Shown here: piece after piece, positions 1-7,254 of the stretch
Layout of the letters: each line of letters opens with the position of its first letter
Numbering within the stretch: the stretch's first letter is position 1
NCBI RefSeq assembly: GCF_000720425.1
Contig: NZ_JOAJ01000015.1
Location: 60,226-124,225 of the forward strand
Length of the DNA: 64,000 nt
Origin: Nocardia rhamnosiphila NBRC 108938
GTDB taxonomy: Bacteria > Actinomycetota > Actinomycetes > Mycobacteriales > Mycobacteriaceae
Direction of reading: 5' to 3'
Position numbers and translations under genes: made by a program
The notes under the pieces: model-generated
What the model was told of the DNA's origin: nothing
Database searches by the model: none
What the model saw: only the letters and a program-made list of their open reading frames with translations

Positions 1-55
1 CTCGTTCGCCACCACTGGGTGCCGGTGCCGTGAGCAGGTCGACACGAATATCCAT
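1..55 (-). CDS. Partial CDS, divergent to the azoreductase; probable regulator
   Basis: An open frame runs off the left edge on the minus strand. It starts at an ATG (complement of 53-55) and its first residues read MDIRVDLLTAPAPSGG. Only 18 residues are visible, too few to identify a family. It is divergent to the azoreductase and shares with it the short region holding two perfect palindromes, the usual arrangement for a MarR/HxlR/TetR-type repressor beside a quinone- or azo-reductase gene. That role is inferred from position only. Confidence 0.4.
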   Translation of the reverse strand, partial: MDIRVDLLTAPAPSGGER

Positions 56-72
56 CCCAGCACCCTAACGCA

Positions 73-97
73 ATAAGTGGACATTGCGTCCACTTGT
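73..97. promoter_or_regulatory. Palindromic operator, copy 1
   Basis: Inverted repeat AAGTGGAC-N5-GTCCACTT (arms 75-82 and 88-95), flanked by ATA on the left and TG on the right. It is the less perfect copy of the palindrome centred 37 bp downstream. It lies in the divergent region before the azoreductase gene and probably binds a dimeric repressor. Confidence 0.65.
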
Positions 98-109
98 CTC
101 TACGATCCG

Positions 110-134
110 ATAAGTGGACGCGCTGTCCACTTAT
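110..134. promoter_or_regulatory. Palindromic operator, copy 2
   Basis: Perfect 25-bp palindrome ATAAGTGGAC-N5-GTCCACTTAT. It ends one base before the Shine-Dalgarno sequence CTGGAGG of the azoreductase, so a bound repressor would block transcription or initiation directly. The 37-bp centre-to-centre distance from copy 1 is about three and a half helical turns. Confidence 0.7.
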
Positions 135-148
135 CTGGAGGTTTCATC

Positions 149-796
149 ATGTCCACTCTGTTGCACCTGGACTCGAGCGCACGCACCCGTTCGATCAGCC
201 GGGAGGTGAGCGCGGCGTTCGCCGACTCCTGGCGTCTCGAACATCCCGGCGCGGGCTATGTGTACCGAGATCTGGCGGCCGACCCGGTACCGTTCATCGA
301 TTCCGGCTGGACCGAGCTCTGCGACGCGGTCCTCGCCGCGGGCGCCACCGACCTCGATCGGCTCGCCACGCTGGTTCGCACCCCTGCCCAGGCCGCGGCG
401 TGGCGGACCATCGAACCGCTGCTGGCCGAGCTGCTCGCCGCCGATATCGTGCTGATCGGCACCCCGATGTACAACTACTCCATTCCGGCGGCACTCAAGG
501 CGTGGCTCGATCAGGTGACCTTTCCGCGGATGTCGCTGGCGCCGCGCCGTTTCGTGGTCGTCACCGCACGCGGCGGCGCCTACTCGCCCGGTATGCCCAA
601 GGCCGCTCTCGACTATCAGGAACGCTACCTACGCGACTTCTTCGCCGGTCATTTCGCCGTGACCGACCCGGTTTTCATCAACGCCGAGCTGGCCAACTCG
701 CGTCAGGACCCGGCCCTGTCGCGACTGCGCGGCGAGCACGATGCGTCGTACGCGCGCGCCCTCGACACCGCCCGCAGACTCGGGAAGGCGTACTGA
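149..796 (+). CDS. azoR: FMN-dependent NADH azoreductase / quinone reductase
   Basis: The 215-residue product resembles AzoR-type flavodoxin-fold reductases, which use NADH to reduce azo dyes and quinones in the cytoplasm. Seen: an N-terminal flavodoxin strand and phosphate-binding segment (LHLDSSARTRSISREVS, about residues 4-20), the FMN-contact region GTPMYNYSIPAALKAWLDQV, and VVTARGGAYSPG, which matches the family's second FMN-binding loop. Length is normal for the family. The ATG at 149 is preferred over upstream codons because CTGGAGG lies 7-8 bases before it and the operators lie upstream. The SMR exporter begins one base after its stop, so the two are co-transcribed. Regulation is likely by repressor release when electrophiles or quinones accumulate (inference). 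Confidence 0.85.
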   Translation: MSTLLHLDSSARTRSISREVSAAFADSWRLEHPGAGYVYRDLAADPVPFIDSGWTELCDAVLAAGATDLDRLATLVRTPAQAAAWRTIEPLLAELLAADIVLIGTPMYNYSIPAALKAWLDQVTFPRMSLAPRRFVVVTARGGAYSPGMPKAALDYQERYLRDFFAGHFAVTDPVFINAELANSRQDPALSRLRGEHDASYARALDTARRLGKAY

Positions 797-797
797 G

Positions 798-1118
798 GTG
801 AGCTGGCTCGTACTCGCTCTCGCCGGAGTGGTCGAGATCGCCTGGTCGCAGAGCATCAAACCGACGGAGAATTTCACGCGGCCGCTGCCCACGCTGCTCT
901 GTTTCGGGCTCGCCGCTGTCGCTGTATACCTGCTTTCGTATGCGATGCGCACCCTGCCCGTCGGCACCGCGTACGCCGTGTTCACCGGCATCGGTGCACT
1001 CGGTGCCATCGGCCTCGGCGTGATCGTCAACAAGGATCCGCTCAGTGTGGGCCGGGTGCTGGCGCTGTCGATGATCGTCGCCGGTATCGTGCTCGCCCGG
1101 CTCACCGACGCTCACTGA
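798..1118 (+). CDS. SMR-family small exporter (SugE/Gdx-like)
   Basis: The 106-residue product has four predicted membrane helices, the full length of a small multidrug resistance protein. Helix 1 carries the membrane glutamate (GVVEIAW, residue about 14), which in this family couples proton entry to export of cationic drugs or guanidinium. The stretch after helix 1 and the PVGTAYAVFTGIGALG segment look more like the SugE/Gdx branch than EmrE. The GTG start at 798 follows the azoreductase stop by one base, implying translational coupling. Family members work as antiparallel dimers; a partner SMR gene is not present here. No guanidine riboswitch is visible, and the shared operators point to control together with the azoreductase. 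Confidence 0.8.
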   Translation: MSWLVLALAGVVEIAWSQSIKPTENFTRPLPTLLCFGLAAVAVYLLSYAMRTLPVGTAYAVFTGIGALGAIGLGVIVNKDPLSVGRVLALSMIVAGIVLARLTDAH

Positions 1119-1327
1119 CCGGGGATGGTCCGGGCCGACCGCATGGGCCCCTCGTCGCCCGGTTGGCCGTTCGTCGCCGCGGGAGCCGGTCGGTCGCAGC
1201 CGATCGCCGGTCGAAGTGAATCGGAGTTCTGGGATATTTGCCGTATTCACGCCGGATTTTATCCACTTTTGTAAGCGGTGATTCACGCACCGTGATAGAA
1301 CTTCGGCAATCTGAAAGGCGGATAGGT

Positions 1328-3283
1328 ATGAAGGCGACAGCCAAGCAACGTGCCGCGCTCGGGACGATCTGCGATACGTTCGTGCCGGGGGACGGTCTCA
1401 CGTTGCCGTCGGCGACCGAAATCGGTGCCGTGGACACCGTATTCGAATTGCTGGGGCGCAATCCTCGGGAGGCCGAGGGCAAGCAGCTGGCGACGCTGCT
1501 GGATGTATGGGATTCCCCCGTGACCGGTCTGCTCACCGGGCGGGGGCCGCGGCGATTCTCGAAGCTGTCCCAGGAACAGCGGGAGCGGGCGCTGCTGCGG
1601 CTCGGCGACTCCCGCATCGGCGCGGTACGGGCGGTTTTCCAGGCGCTGAAACAGGCGTCGCTGCTCGCCTACAACGTCACGCCGGGACCCACCGGGTTCC
1701 ACCCGCTGTGGAAGGAGATCGGCTACCCGGGACCGCCCGGACCGTTGCCGACCGCACCGCAGCCCGCGCTGGCGCCGCAGCGGATCACCGAACCCGGCAC
1801 ACTCACCTGTGATGTGGTGATCGTCGGGTCGGGCGCGGGCGGTGGGACGGCGGCCGCCGTGCTCGCCGAAGCGGGACTCGACGTGATCGTCGTCGAACGC
1901 GGCGGCTACTACGACGACAAGGATTTCGGCGCGGGCGAACTCGCCGGCCTGCAGCAGCTGTACGCGCCGGGACCGTCGGCCTCGGCCGAAGGACAGATCA
2001 CGCTGGTCGCGGGAACCTGTCTGGGCGGCGGGACGGTGGTCAACTGGAGTACCTCGCTGCCGACACCCGATACTGTGCGCGAGGAGTGGGCCAGGGTCGG
2101 CGCGAAGCAATTCGGCGAGGCGGAGTTCAGCGAATCGCTGGACGCGGTGGTGCGCCGGCTCGGGGTGAACGAACGCCGCTCGATCCTCTCGGCGCGCGAC
2201 GGGGTGCTGGAACGTGGTGCCGGCGCGCTGGGCTGGGCGGTGGACCCGCTGCCGCGCAATGTGACCGACGCCTGCGATGCCGGGGTGGAATGCGGCCGGT
2301 GCGGCAACGGCTGCCGGGTGGGGGCCAAACAGTCGGTCACCAAGACGTGGCTGGCCGATGCCGCCGCGCGGGGTGCGCGGTTGATCGTGGACGCCGATGT
2401 GCGGCGGATCGCGGTCCGCGAGGGTAAGGCCGAATCGGTATCGGCGCGCACCGCGACGGGTATCGAATTCGAGATCCGGGCCCGGGCCGTGGTGGTCGCG
2501 GCGGGCGCGATCCAGACCCCGGCGCTGCTGAAGCGCTCGGGGCTGGCGAACAAGAACATCGGCCGTTACCTGCGGCTGCATCCTGCCGCGGCGGTGTTCG
2601 GGGTGTTCGACGAGGAGATCCGGCCGTGGGAAGGTGGTTTGCAGACCCGTATCTGCCGTCGCCACGCGGATCTCGACGGCAACGGATACGGCGTCATCTA
2701 CGAGACCGGGCCGCTGCATCCCGGGCTGTCGACCGGGTTCATGAGCTGGCGCGGCGCCGCGAACCATCGCACCAATATGCTCGACTTCGGCCGCTCGAAC
2801 GCGATCGGCATCATCACCCGCGATCGTGATTCCGGGGAGGTGAAGGTGGACCGCGACGGGCATCCCACCGTCGACTACCGCATCTCCGACTACGACGCCG
2901 GGCATCTGCACACCGGGATCGAGGGCGCGGCGAGCATTCTGGAAGCCGCCGGGGCGCGGCGCATCTTCTCCGGGCACCAGGCCGGGATCTCCTACGAACC
3001 CGGCGCCCGGGGGTCGCACGCCGAATTCTCCGCTGCCTGCCGCACCGCGGGCTACGGGCCGGGACAGTGTGCGCTCGGCGCCCTGCACATCATGGGATCG
3101 GCGCGGATGGGCGGTTCGCCGGAGATCTCGGCGACCGACCCGGACGGCGCGACCTGGGATGTGAAGAACATCGTCGTCGCCGACGCGTCCTGCTTCCCGA
3201 CCTCCTCCGGGGTCAACCCGATGGTATCGATCGAGGCGATCGCCCATATGAACGCGAAACGGCTGGCCGCCCGGCTGACCTGA
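1328..3283 (+). CDS. GMC-family FAD oxidoreductase (alcohol/choline dehydrogenase-like)
   Basis: The 651-residue product has an N-terminal extension of about 150 residues (KQRAALGTICDTFVPGDG) like that of long-chain alcohol oxidases and gluconate-dehydrogenase small-subunit-type domains. It is followed by an FAD-binding Rossmann fold at about residue 160 (VIVGSGAGGGTAAAVLAEAG). A Cys-rich patch (CDAGVECGRCGNGCRVG) and the C-terminal GMC block with HIMGSARMGG and SSGVNPMVSIEAIAHM complete the fold. The family oxidises alcohol groups with FAD; the substrate here is unknown, though the long N-terminus favours fatty or sterol-like alcohols. The ATG at 1328 is preceded by GGCGGATAGG. It ends 10 bases from the convergent DUF742 gene. 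About 200 bases before it carry no clear gene. Confidence 0.8.
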   Translation: MKATAKQRAALGTICDTFVPGDGLTLPSATEIGAVDTVFELLGRNPREAEGKQLATLLDVWDSPVTGLLTGRGPRRFSKLSQEQRERALLRLGDSRIGAVRAVFQALKQASLLAYNVTPGPTGFHPLWKEIGYPGPPGPLPTAPQPALAPQRITEPGTLTCDVVIVGSGAGGGTAAAVLAEAGLDVIVVERGGYYDDKDFGAGELAGLQQLYAPGPSASAEGQITLVAGTCLGGGTVVNWSTSLPTPDTVREEWARVGAKQFGEAEFSESLDAVVRRLGVNERRSILSARDGVLERGAGALGWAVDPLPRNVTDACDAGVECGRCGNGCRVGAKQSVTKTWLADAAARGARLIVDADVRRIAVREGKAESVSARTATGIEFEIRARAVVVAAGAIQTPALLKRSGLANKNIGRYLRLHPAAAVFGVFDEEIRPWEGGLQTRICRRHADLDGNGYGVIYETGPLHPGLSTGFMSWRGAANHRTNMLDFGRSNAIGIITRDRDSGEVKVDRDGHPTVDYRISDYDAGHLHTGIEGAASILEAAGARRIFSGHQAGISYEPGARGSHAEFSAACRTAGYGPGQCALGALHIMGSARMGGSPEISATDPDGATWDVKNIVVADASCFPTSSGVNPMVSIEAIAHMNAKRLAARLT

Positions 3284-3293
3284 TCGGTTCGGC

Positions 3294-3668
3294 TCAGCCG
3301 CCGCGCAGACTGTTCGCGATGGTCTGCAGGAGGCCGAGATCGGCGGTGTCGCCGGTCTCGGCCGGGGCGCGGACCAGCAGGCGTCCGTCGTCGACGAGAT
3401 CACCGATGAGGACCTTGGTCAGCGCGAGCGGAACGTGCAGTTGCGCCGACACCTCCGCCACCGATTGCGCGACCCGGCACAGGCGGACGATCTCGACGTA
3501 TTCCGGTTCCGTCCGCCGCGAGGCCAGCCCGGGCGAGGCGTCGACCACCATGGTGTCCAGGGTGAGGTCGCTGCGCGAGGCGCGGCCGCGGCCCCGGGTC
3601 ACCGCGTAGAGGCGTACGACGGGGCCGGTGTCCTCCTCGTCCCAGTCGTCGTCGTGCGGGCCGTTCAC
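3294..3668 (-). CDS. DUF742 protein of signalling module 1
   Basis: A 124-residue acidic N-terminal protein with a winged-helix-like core typical of DUF742 (VRLYAVTRGRG, then SVAEVSAQLHVPLALTKVLIGDLVDDG, ending LLQTIANSLRGG). DUF742 proteins are the third component of actinobacterial conservon (cvn) operons, beside a membrane sensor and a roadblock protein; their precise role is unsettled. The GTG start overlaps the TGA of the roadblock gene by three bases (GTGA), so translation is coupled. The module ends here: the Ras-like GTPase usually found next (cvnD) is missing, and the next gene is a convergent GMC oxidoreductase. Confidence 0.8.
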   Translation of the reverse strand: MNGPHDDDWDEEDTGPVVRLYAVTRGRGRASRSDLTLDTMVVDASPGLASRRTEPEYVEIVRLCRVAQSVAEVSAQLHVPLALTKVLIGDLVDDGRLLVRAPAETGDTADLGLLQTIANSLRGG

Positions 3669-3950
3669 GGCTGCGGCGCACCGTTCGGTTGCGGGCGCGA
3701 GTCGACGGCCAGATGGCTGCCGACCCGCTGGACGGTTCGGTTCATCTCGAACGCGACCATGCCCATATTCGCGGATTCGGTGGCCAGCAGCCATCGCAGC
3801 GAATCGCTCGGCCTCGGTCTGATCCAGTCCCGCCGAGCGGCCCATCAGCAGCCCGTCGGTGGACAGCAGGACCGCGGACTCGGCGTCCGGCAATCCGCTC
3901 ACCAGTTCTTCCAGCAGCCAGCTCAGGTCAGTGCGCGGAGGAGTTGTCAT
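3665..3950 (-). pseudogene. Roadblock/LC7 protein, internally deleted and frameshifted (module 1)
   Basis: The start (MTTPPRTDLSWLLEELV) and end (NMGMVAFEMNRTVQRVGSHL) of a normal 135-140 residue roadblock protein are both present, but about 40 central residues are missing and the two parts are in different frames. The N-part spans 3791-3950 (160 bases, not a multiple of three). The C-part 3665-3790 keeps its own frame and stop. As written, the N-part runs on into the DUF742 frame and would give a 218-residue hybrid. The break falls exactly at the end of a 100-bp block (3691-3790) that is identical in copy 2. Roadblock proteins regulate the partner GTPase. It overlaps the kinase gene by 23 bases. 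Assembly error is a real possibility. Confidence 0.75.
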
Positions 3951-6315
3951 CGTCGCCTTCCTGTCGGGGCCGATCGGCCGCGGTCGGATCGGGATGCGGG
4001 TGGCGTCCCGACCGGGTGCCGCCTTCGATGGCGGCCATCAGATTGCGAGCCTGTTCCGGTGTGCGCGTCCGCGGGGTCTCCTCGGTGACCGGCGCTTCCG
4101 TGGCCTCCGGTTCGGCAAGCTGTCGGCGTCGGCGCGGGAGCGCGGGACGGGTGCCGTCACCGGGTGCGGTGGTGGCCGGCGGCGCGGCGGCGGCCTGCGG
4201 CTGCGCGGCAACGCTCTCACCCGACGCGGTATCGGGGGAAGCGGCAGGGGGCGCCGTCGCGTAGGCGGGCTCGGCGGGCGGTTCGGTGGGGTCCGTGGTC
4301 TCCAGGAGCGCGGCCGGGATCACCACCACGGCCTTGATTCCGCCGTAGACCGAATCCGCCAGTCGCACCGTGACACCGTGGCGCGCCGCCAGGGTGGCCA
4401 CCACGAACAGGCCGAGACGGGTCTCCCCGGTGAGCGCGGCCACCCCGAAATCCGGTGGTGCGGCCAGCAGTTCGTTTCGCTCGATGATCTCCTCCGCCGA
4501 CATACCCAGACCGCGGTCGGCGACCTCGACCGCCACGCCGCGGCCGACGACCGCGGCCGATACCTCGACGCGTGATTCCGGCGGCGAGAAGGTGGTCGCG
4601 TTCTCCATCAGCTCCGCGAGCAGGTGGATGAGGTCGGCGGTGGCCGGGCCGGTGATCTTCAGATCGGGAATCCGGCCGGTGTGGATACGGGTGTAGTCCT
4701 GGCTCTCCGCCGCGGCACCCCGGACCAGGTCCCACAGCGGAACCGGTTTACGCCGGCGGCGGCCCGGCTGTTCACCGCCGAGCACGATGAGGTTCTCGGC
4801 GTGCCGGCGGGCGCGGGTGGCCAGATGGTCGAGTTCGAAGAGGAGCTCGAGCTGGTCGGCGTTCTCCTCTTGACGTTCGGCCTTGTCCAGCAGGGCGAGC
4901 TGGCGGTGTACGGCCAGCTGGTTGCGGTGGGCGATATTGAGGAAGACCGTGCGGAACCCCGCGCGGGTCTTGGATTCGGCCACCGCGGCCGAGACCGCCG
5001 CGACCTGGGCGCGGTTGAACGCGTCGGCCACTTCGCCGAGCTCGTCGGTACCGAAGTCCAGGTGTGCCACCTCCGCGGCGGTATCGATCTCCGCCCCATC
5101 GTCGAGGCGCCGCATGAGATCGGGCAGACGAACATCCGCCAGTTCCAGGGTATCGTCGCGCAGGCGGCGCATCCGCGCGATGAACCGGTTCGCGCCGATG
5201 AGTGCGGCCAGCAGCGCCACCGCCGTCACGATCAGCACCGCGATACCGCCGATCAGGGAGATCCCCGCGGTATCGGTGCCTTCGGACCGGGCGATGGCAT
5301 GGGCATCGCGACTCTGGTTCTCCCACAGGCTCAACAGGGCCGCGCTCACCCGCACCGAGGCATCCTGCCACGCGGGCACCGTCATCGGTAGCGGAGCGGG
5401 CCCGGTTTCCGTGGACTGCTCGGAGTCGTACCCGGAATCGGAGGTCTCCGCCGCGGCGTCTGCGGCGGGGACGGGACCGCGCAGAATGAGCGCGTCCTGC
5501 ATGGCGGTCACCTGCTGCCAGTCCGGTGAATCCGTGATGGCCCGCAGCTGGGCGAGCCGGGAGCCGGTCAGCACCGTGGCCGAATACGCCACCTGCGAGC
5601 GGACTTCGCCGGCGTAGCGGGTGAACTCGAGCAACTCCGCGGTGGTGAGTTCGCCGCGGGTGAGGGCGACGGCACCGAGGGTGTCGGCCTGGGAGAGTGC
5701 CTCGGCGGCACGCAGCGGCTCGACACCGTAGCCGAGGGCGATACCGAGTTTGGCGTCGGGAGCCACCCGGGCCGCGACCATCGACGCCTTGGGGATCGTG
5801 CCGATCACGGTGCTGAAGAATTCGAACGCCTCGGCGTGCGGCATCGCACGCGAGTCGATCGCGGTGCGCACGCCGGGGACCCGGTTGTAGAGCGGGCGGA
5901 AGGTCTCGAGTTCGGCGGCCGATCCGTCCGGGTTGAGGCGTTGGGCCGCCTCGCCCTTGGCGATCACCGCGGCGAGGGCGATATCGGAGCGCTTCCGGGC
6001 GTCGACCAGGCCGCCGGCCGCATTCGGATCTCCGGCCAGATACAGCAGGGACAGCCGGCGCTCCTCTTCGAAGGTCTGCACCATCGAGATCACCGGGGTG
6101 GTGGTGCCACTGATCAGATTGGCCCAGATCGTCGCGGTGACACTGGATTTGACCAGATATCCGGCGGCGCCGACCCCGACGACGACCAGGGTGACGCTGG
6201 TGATCAGCACGATCGACAGGAGACGGGCGCGGATGCCCAGCCGGCCACGAGTCGCGTCTGCGCCGGAACGGAACGCCCGCACCAGTACTTCGGGTAGATG
6301 CCGCCGAACAGCCAC
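3928..6315 (-). CDS. Membrane sensor with NIT domain, HAMP and histidine-kinase-type ATPase (module 1)
   Basis: The 795-residue product is a cvnA-type sensor. Seen in order: a short basic N-terminus; membrane helix 1 (about 30-55); an extracytoplasmic NIT-like domain (EERRLSLLYLAGDP and onward, to about 330), a fold described for nitrate/nitrite sensing; membrane helix 2 (about 345-370); a HAMP-like linker (RRLRDDTLELADVRLPDLM); a dimerisation region around FLNIAHRNQLAVHRQLALLD; and a GHKL ATPase with ELMENATTFSPP and DRGLGMSAEEI. The last 110 or so residues are Pro/Ala-rich and disordered. No response regulator is adjacent; output probably goes to the roadblock/DUF742 partners. The end overlaps the roadblock start. 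It is paralogous along its whole length to the sensor at 7232-9664. Confidence 0.85.
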   Translation of the reverse strand: MAVRRHLPEVLVRAFRSGADATRGRLGIRARLLSIVLITSVTLVVVGVGAAGYLVKSSVTATIWANLISGTTTPVISMVQTFEEERRLSLLYLAGDPNAAGGLVDARKRSDIALAAVIAKGEAAQRLNPDGSAAELETFRPLYNRVPGVRTAIDSRAMPHAEAFEFFSTVIGTIPKASMVAARVAPDAKLGIALGYGVEPLRAAEALSQADTLGAVALTRGELTTAELLEFTRYAGEVRSQVAYSATVLTGSRLAQLRAITDSPDWQQVTAMQDALILRGPVPAADAAAETSDSGYDSEQSTETGPAPLPMTVPAWQDASVRVSAALLSLWENQSRDAHAIARSEGTDTAGISLIGGIAVLIVTAVALLAALIGANRFIARMRRLRDDTLELADVRLPDLMRRLDDGAEIDTAAEVAHLDFGTDELGEVADAFNRAQVAAVSAAVAESKTRAGFRTVFLNIAHRNQLAVHRQLALLDKAERQEENADQLELLFELDHLATRARRHAENLIVLGGEQPGRRRRKPVPLWDLVRGAAAESQDYTRIHTGRIPDLKITGPATADLIHLLAELMENATTFSPPESRVEVSAAVVGRGVAVEVADRGLGMSAEEIIERNELLAAPPDFGVAALTGETRLGLFVVATLAARHGVTVRLADSVYGGIKAVVVIPAALLETTDPTEPPAEPAYATAPPAASPDTASGESVAAQPQAAAAPPATTAPGDGTRPALPRRRRQLAEPEATEAPVTEETPRTRTPEQARNLMAAIEGGTRSGRHPHPDPTAADRPRQEGDDDNSSAH

Positions 6316-6386
6316 GATAGATCAACCCGTTCCGGGCGTGCGCCAGTGCGACACCGCGGTGACCGGCGCGTCACCCAATGTTCTCG

Positions 6387-6409
6387 GCATTGCCGTTCTC
6401 CGGCAATGC
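6387..6409. promoter_or_regulatory. Hairpin/operator upstream of sensor 1
   Basis: Perfect 9-bp inverted repeat GCATTGCCG-TTCTC-CGGCAATGC, 72 bases before the sensor start. A related copy sits at the same place before sensor 2, together with shared flanking words (TAGATCAA near the start codon and TAGCGAAAGC farther upstream). It is either an operator or a leader hairpin. Confidence 0.5.
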
Positions 6410-6584
6410 ATCAGCTCTCGTCCAGACCATAGCGAAAGCCGGGCGCCTACCGGAGACCGGTCTCACCGAGCGGGGCTCGGGGTATCGGTGTGAGCGCGGC
6501 TACAGAAGCCGCCGAAATGTTAAAGGGCGTTCGTTCGAAACCCGGGGTGCCAGGTGGGGACGGTGGCGAGCGTGGTACCCGGTC

Positions 6585-6959
6585 TCAACCACCCCGCAGG
6601 CTGTTCGCGATGGTCCGCAGCAGACCGAGCTCGGCCGCGCTGTCGGTGCTCTCGGCGGGAGCCCGCACGGCCAGCCGGCCGTCATCGATCAGATCGCCGA
6701 TGAGCACTTTTGTCATGGCCAGCGGAATCCGCAGCTGCGCCGAGACCTCCGCCACCGATTGCGGTATCCGGCAGAACCGGACGATTTCGACGTATTCGGG
6801 ATCGGTCCGCCGCGGGGCGAAGCCGGCTCCGACATCGACCACCATGGTGTCGAGGGTGAGTTCGCTGCGCGCGGTGCGACCCCGGCCGCCGGTCATCGCG
6901 TAGAGCCGTGCGACCGGACCGGCCTCCTCTTCCTCCCAGGGTTCGCGCGGCCTGTTCAC
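6585..6959 (-). CDS. DUF742 protein of signalling module 2
   Basis: A 124-residue paralogue of the DUF742 protein at 3294-3668, the same length and colinear from LYAMTGGRGR to the identical end ANSLRGG. The core SVAEVSAQLRIPLAMTKVLIGDL matches the family winged-helix region. The acidic N-terminal segment (EPWEEEEAGP) differs between the copies. Its GTG start overlaps the roadblock stop by GTGA, as in module 1. No GTPase gene follows; the next 270 bases hold only the upstream region of sensor 1. Confidence 0.8.
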   Translation of the reverse strand: MNRPREPWEEEEAGPVARLYAMTGGRGRTARSELTLDTMVVDVGAGFAPRRTDPEYVEIVRFCRIPQSVAEVSAQLRIPLAMTKVLIGDLIDDGRLAVRAPAESTDSAAELGLLRTIANSLRGG

Positions 6960-7254
6960 GGCTGTCTCGCCCCGTTCGGCCGCGGGCGCGAGTCGACGGC
7001 CAGATGGCTGCCGACCCGCTGGACGGTTCGGTTCATCTCGAACGCGACCATGCCCATATTCGCGGATTCGGTGGCCAGCAGTGGAAGGCCGACGCCATCG
7101 CCGCGAACCGTTCGGCCTCGGTGCGCTCCAGACCCGTCGAATGGCCCATCAGCAGTCCGTCGGTGGACAGCAGAACCGCGGATTCGGCGTCCGGCAATCC
7201 GCTCACCAGTTCTTCCAGCAGCCAGCTCAGGTCAGTGCGCGGAGGAGTTGTCAT
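6956..7254 (-). pseudogene. Roadblock/LC7 protein, internally deleted and frameshifted (module 2)
   Basis: The N-part (7082-7254, 173 bases) begins MTTPPRTDLSWLLEELV and breaks after FAAMASAFH. The C-part (6956-7081, 126 bases) encodes the same 42-codon end as copy 1. The break leads to a stop after 73 residues. The C-part ends at the edge of the 100-bp block (6982-7081) identical to 3691-3790, exactly as in copy 1, but the left edge of the deletion lies 13 bases farther into the gene. The start overlaps the sensor gene by 23 bases. It is either a true double loss or a collapsed repeat in the assembly. Confidence 0.75.

Noticed and set aside
797..1118. Guanidine riboswitch for the SugE/Gdx-like gene
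   Set aside because: The gene begins one base after the azoreductase stop, leaving no room, and no riboswitch-like structure was seen upstream of the operon.
1283..3403. 706-residue minus-strand frame opposite the GMC gene
   Set aside because: It lacks any family motif and is the antisense byproduct of a high-GC gene whose plus-strand product has clear GMC motifs.
3294..3950. A 218-residue minus-strand frame joining a roadblock start to DUF742
   Set aside because: It exists only because the roadblock gene is deleted and shifted; the intervening residues read out of frame text of the roadblock C-part, and DUF742 has its own GTG start as in module 2.
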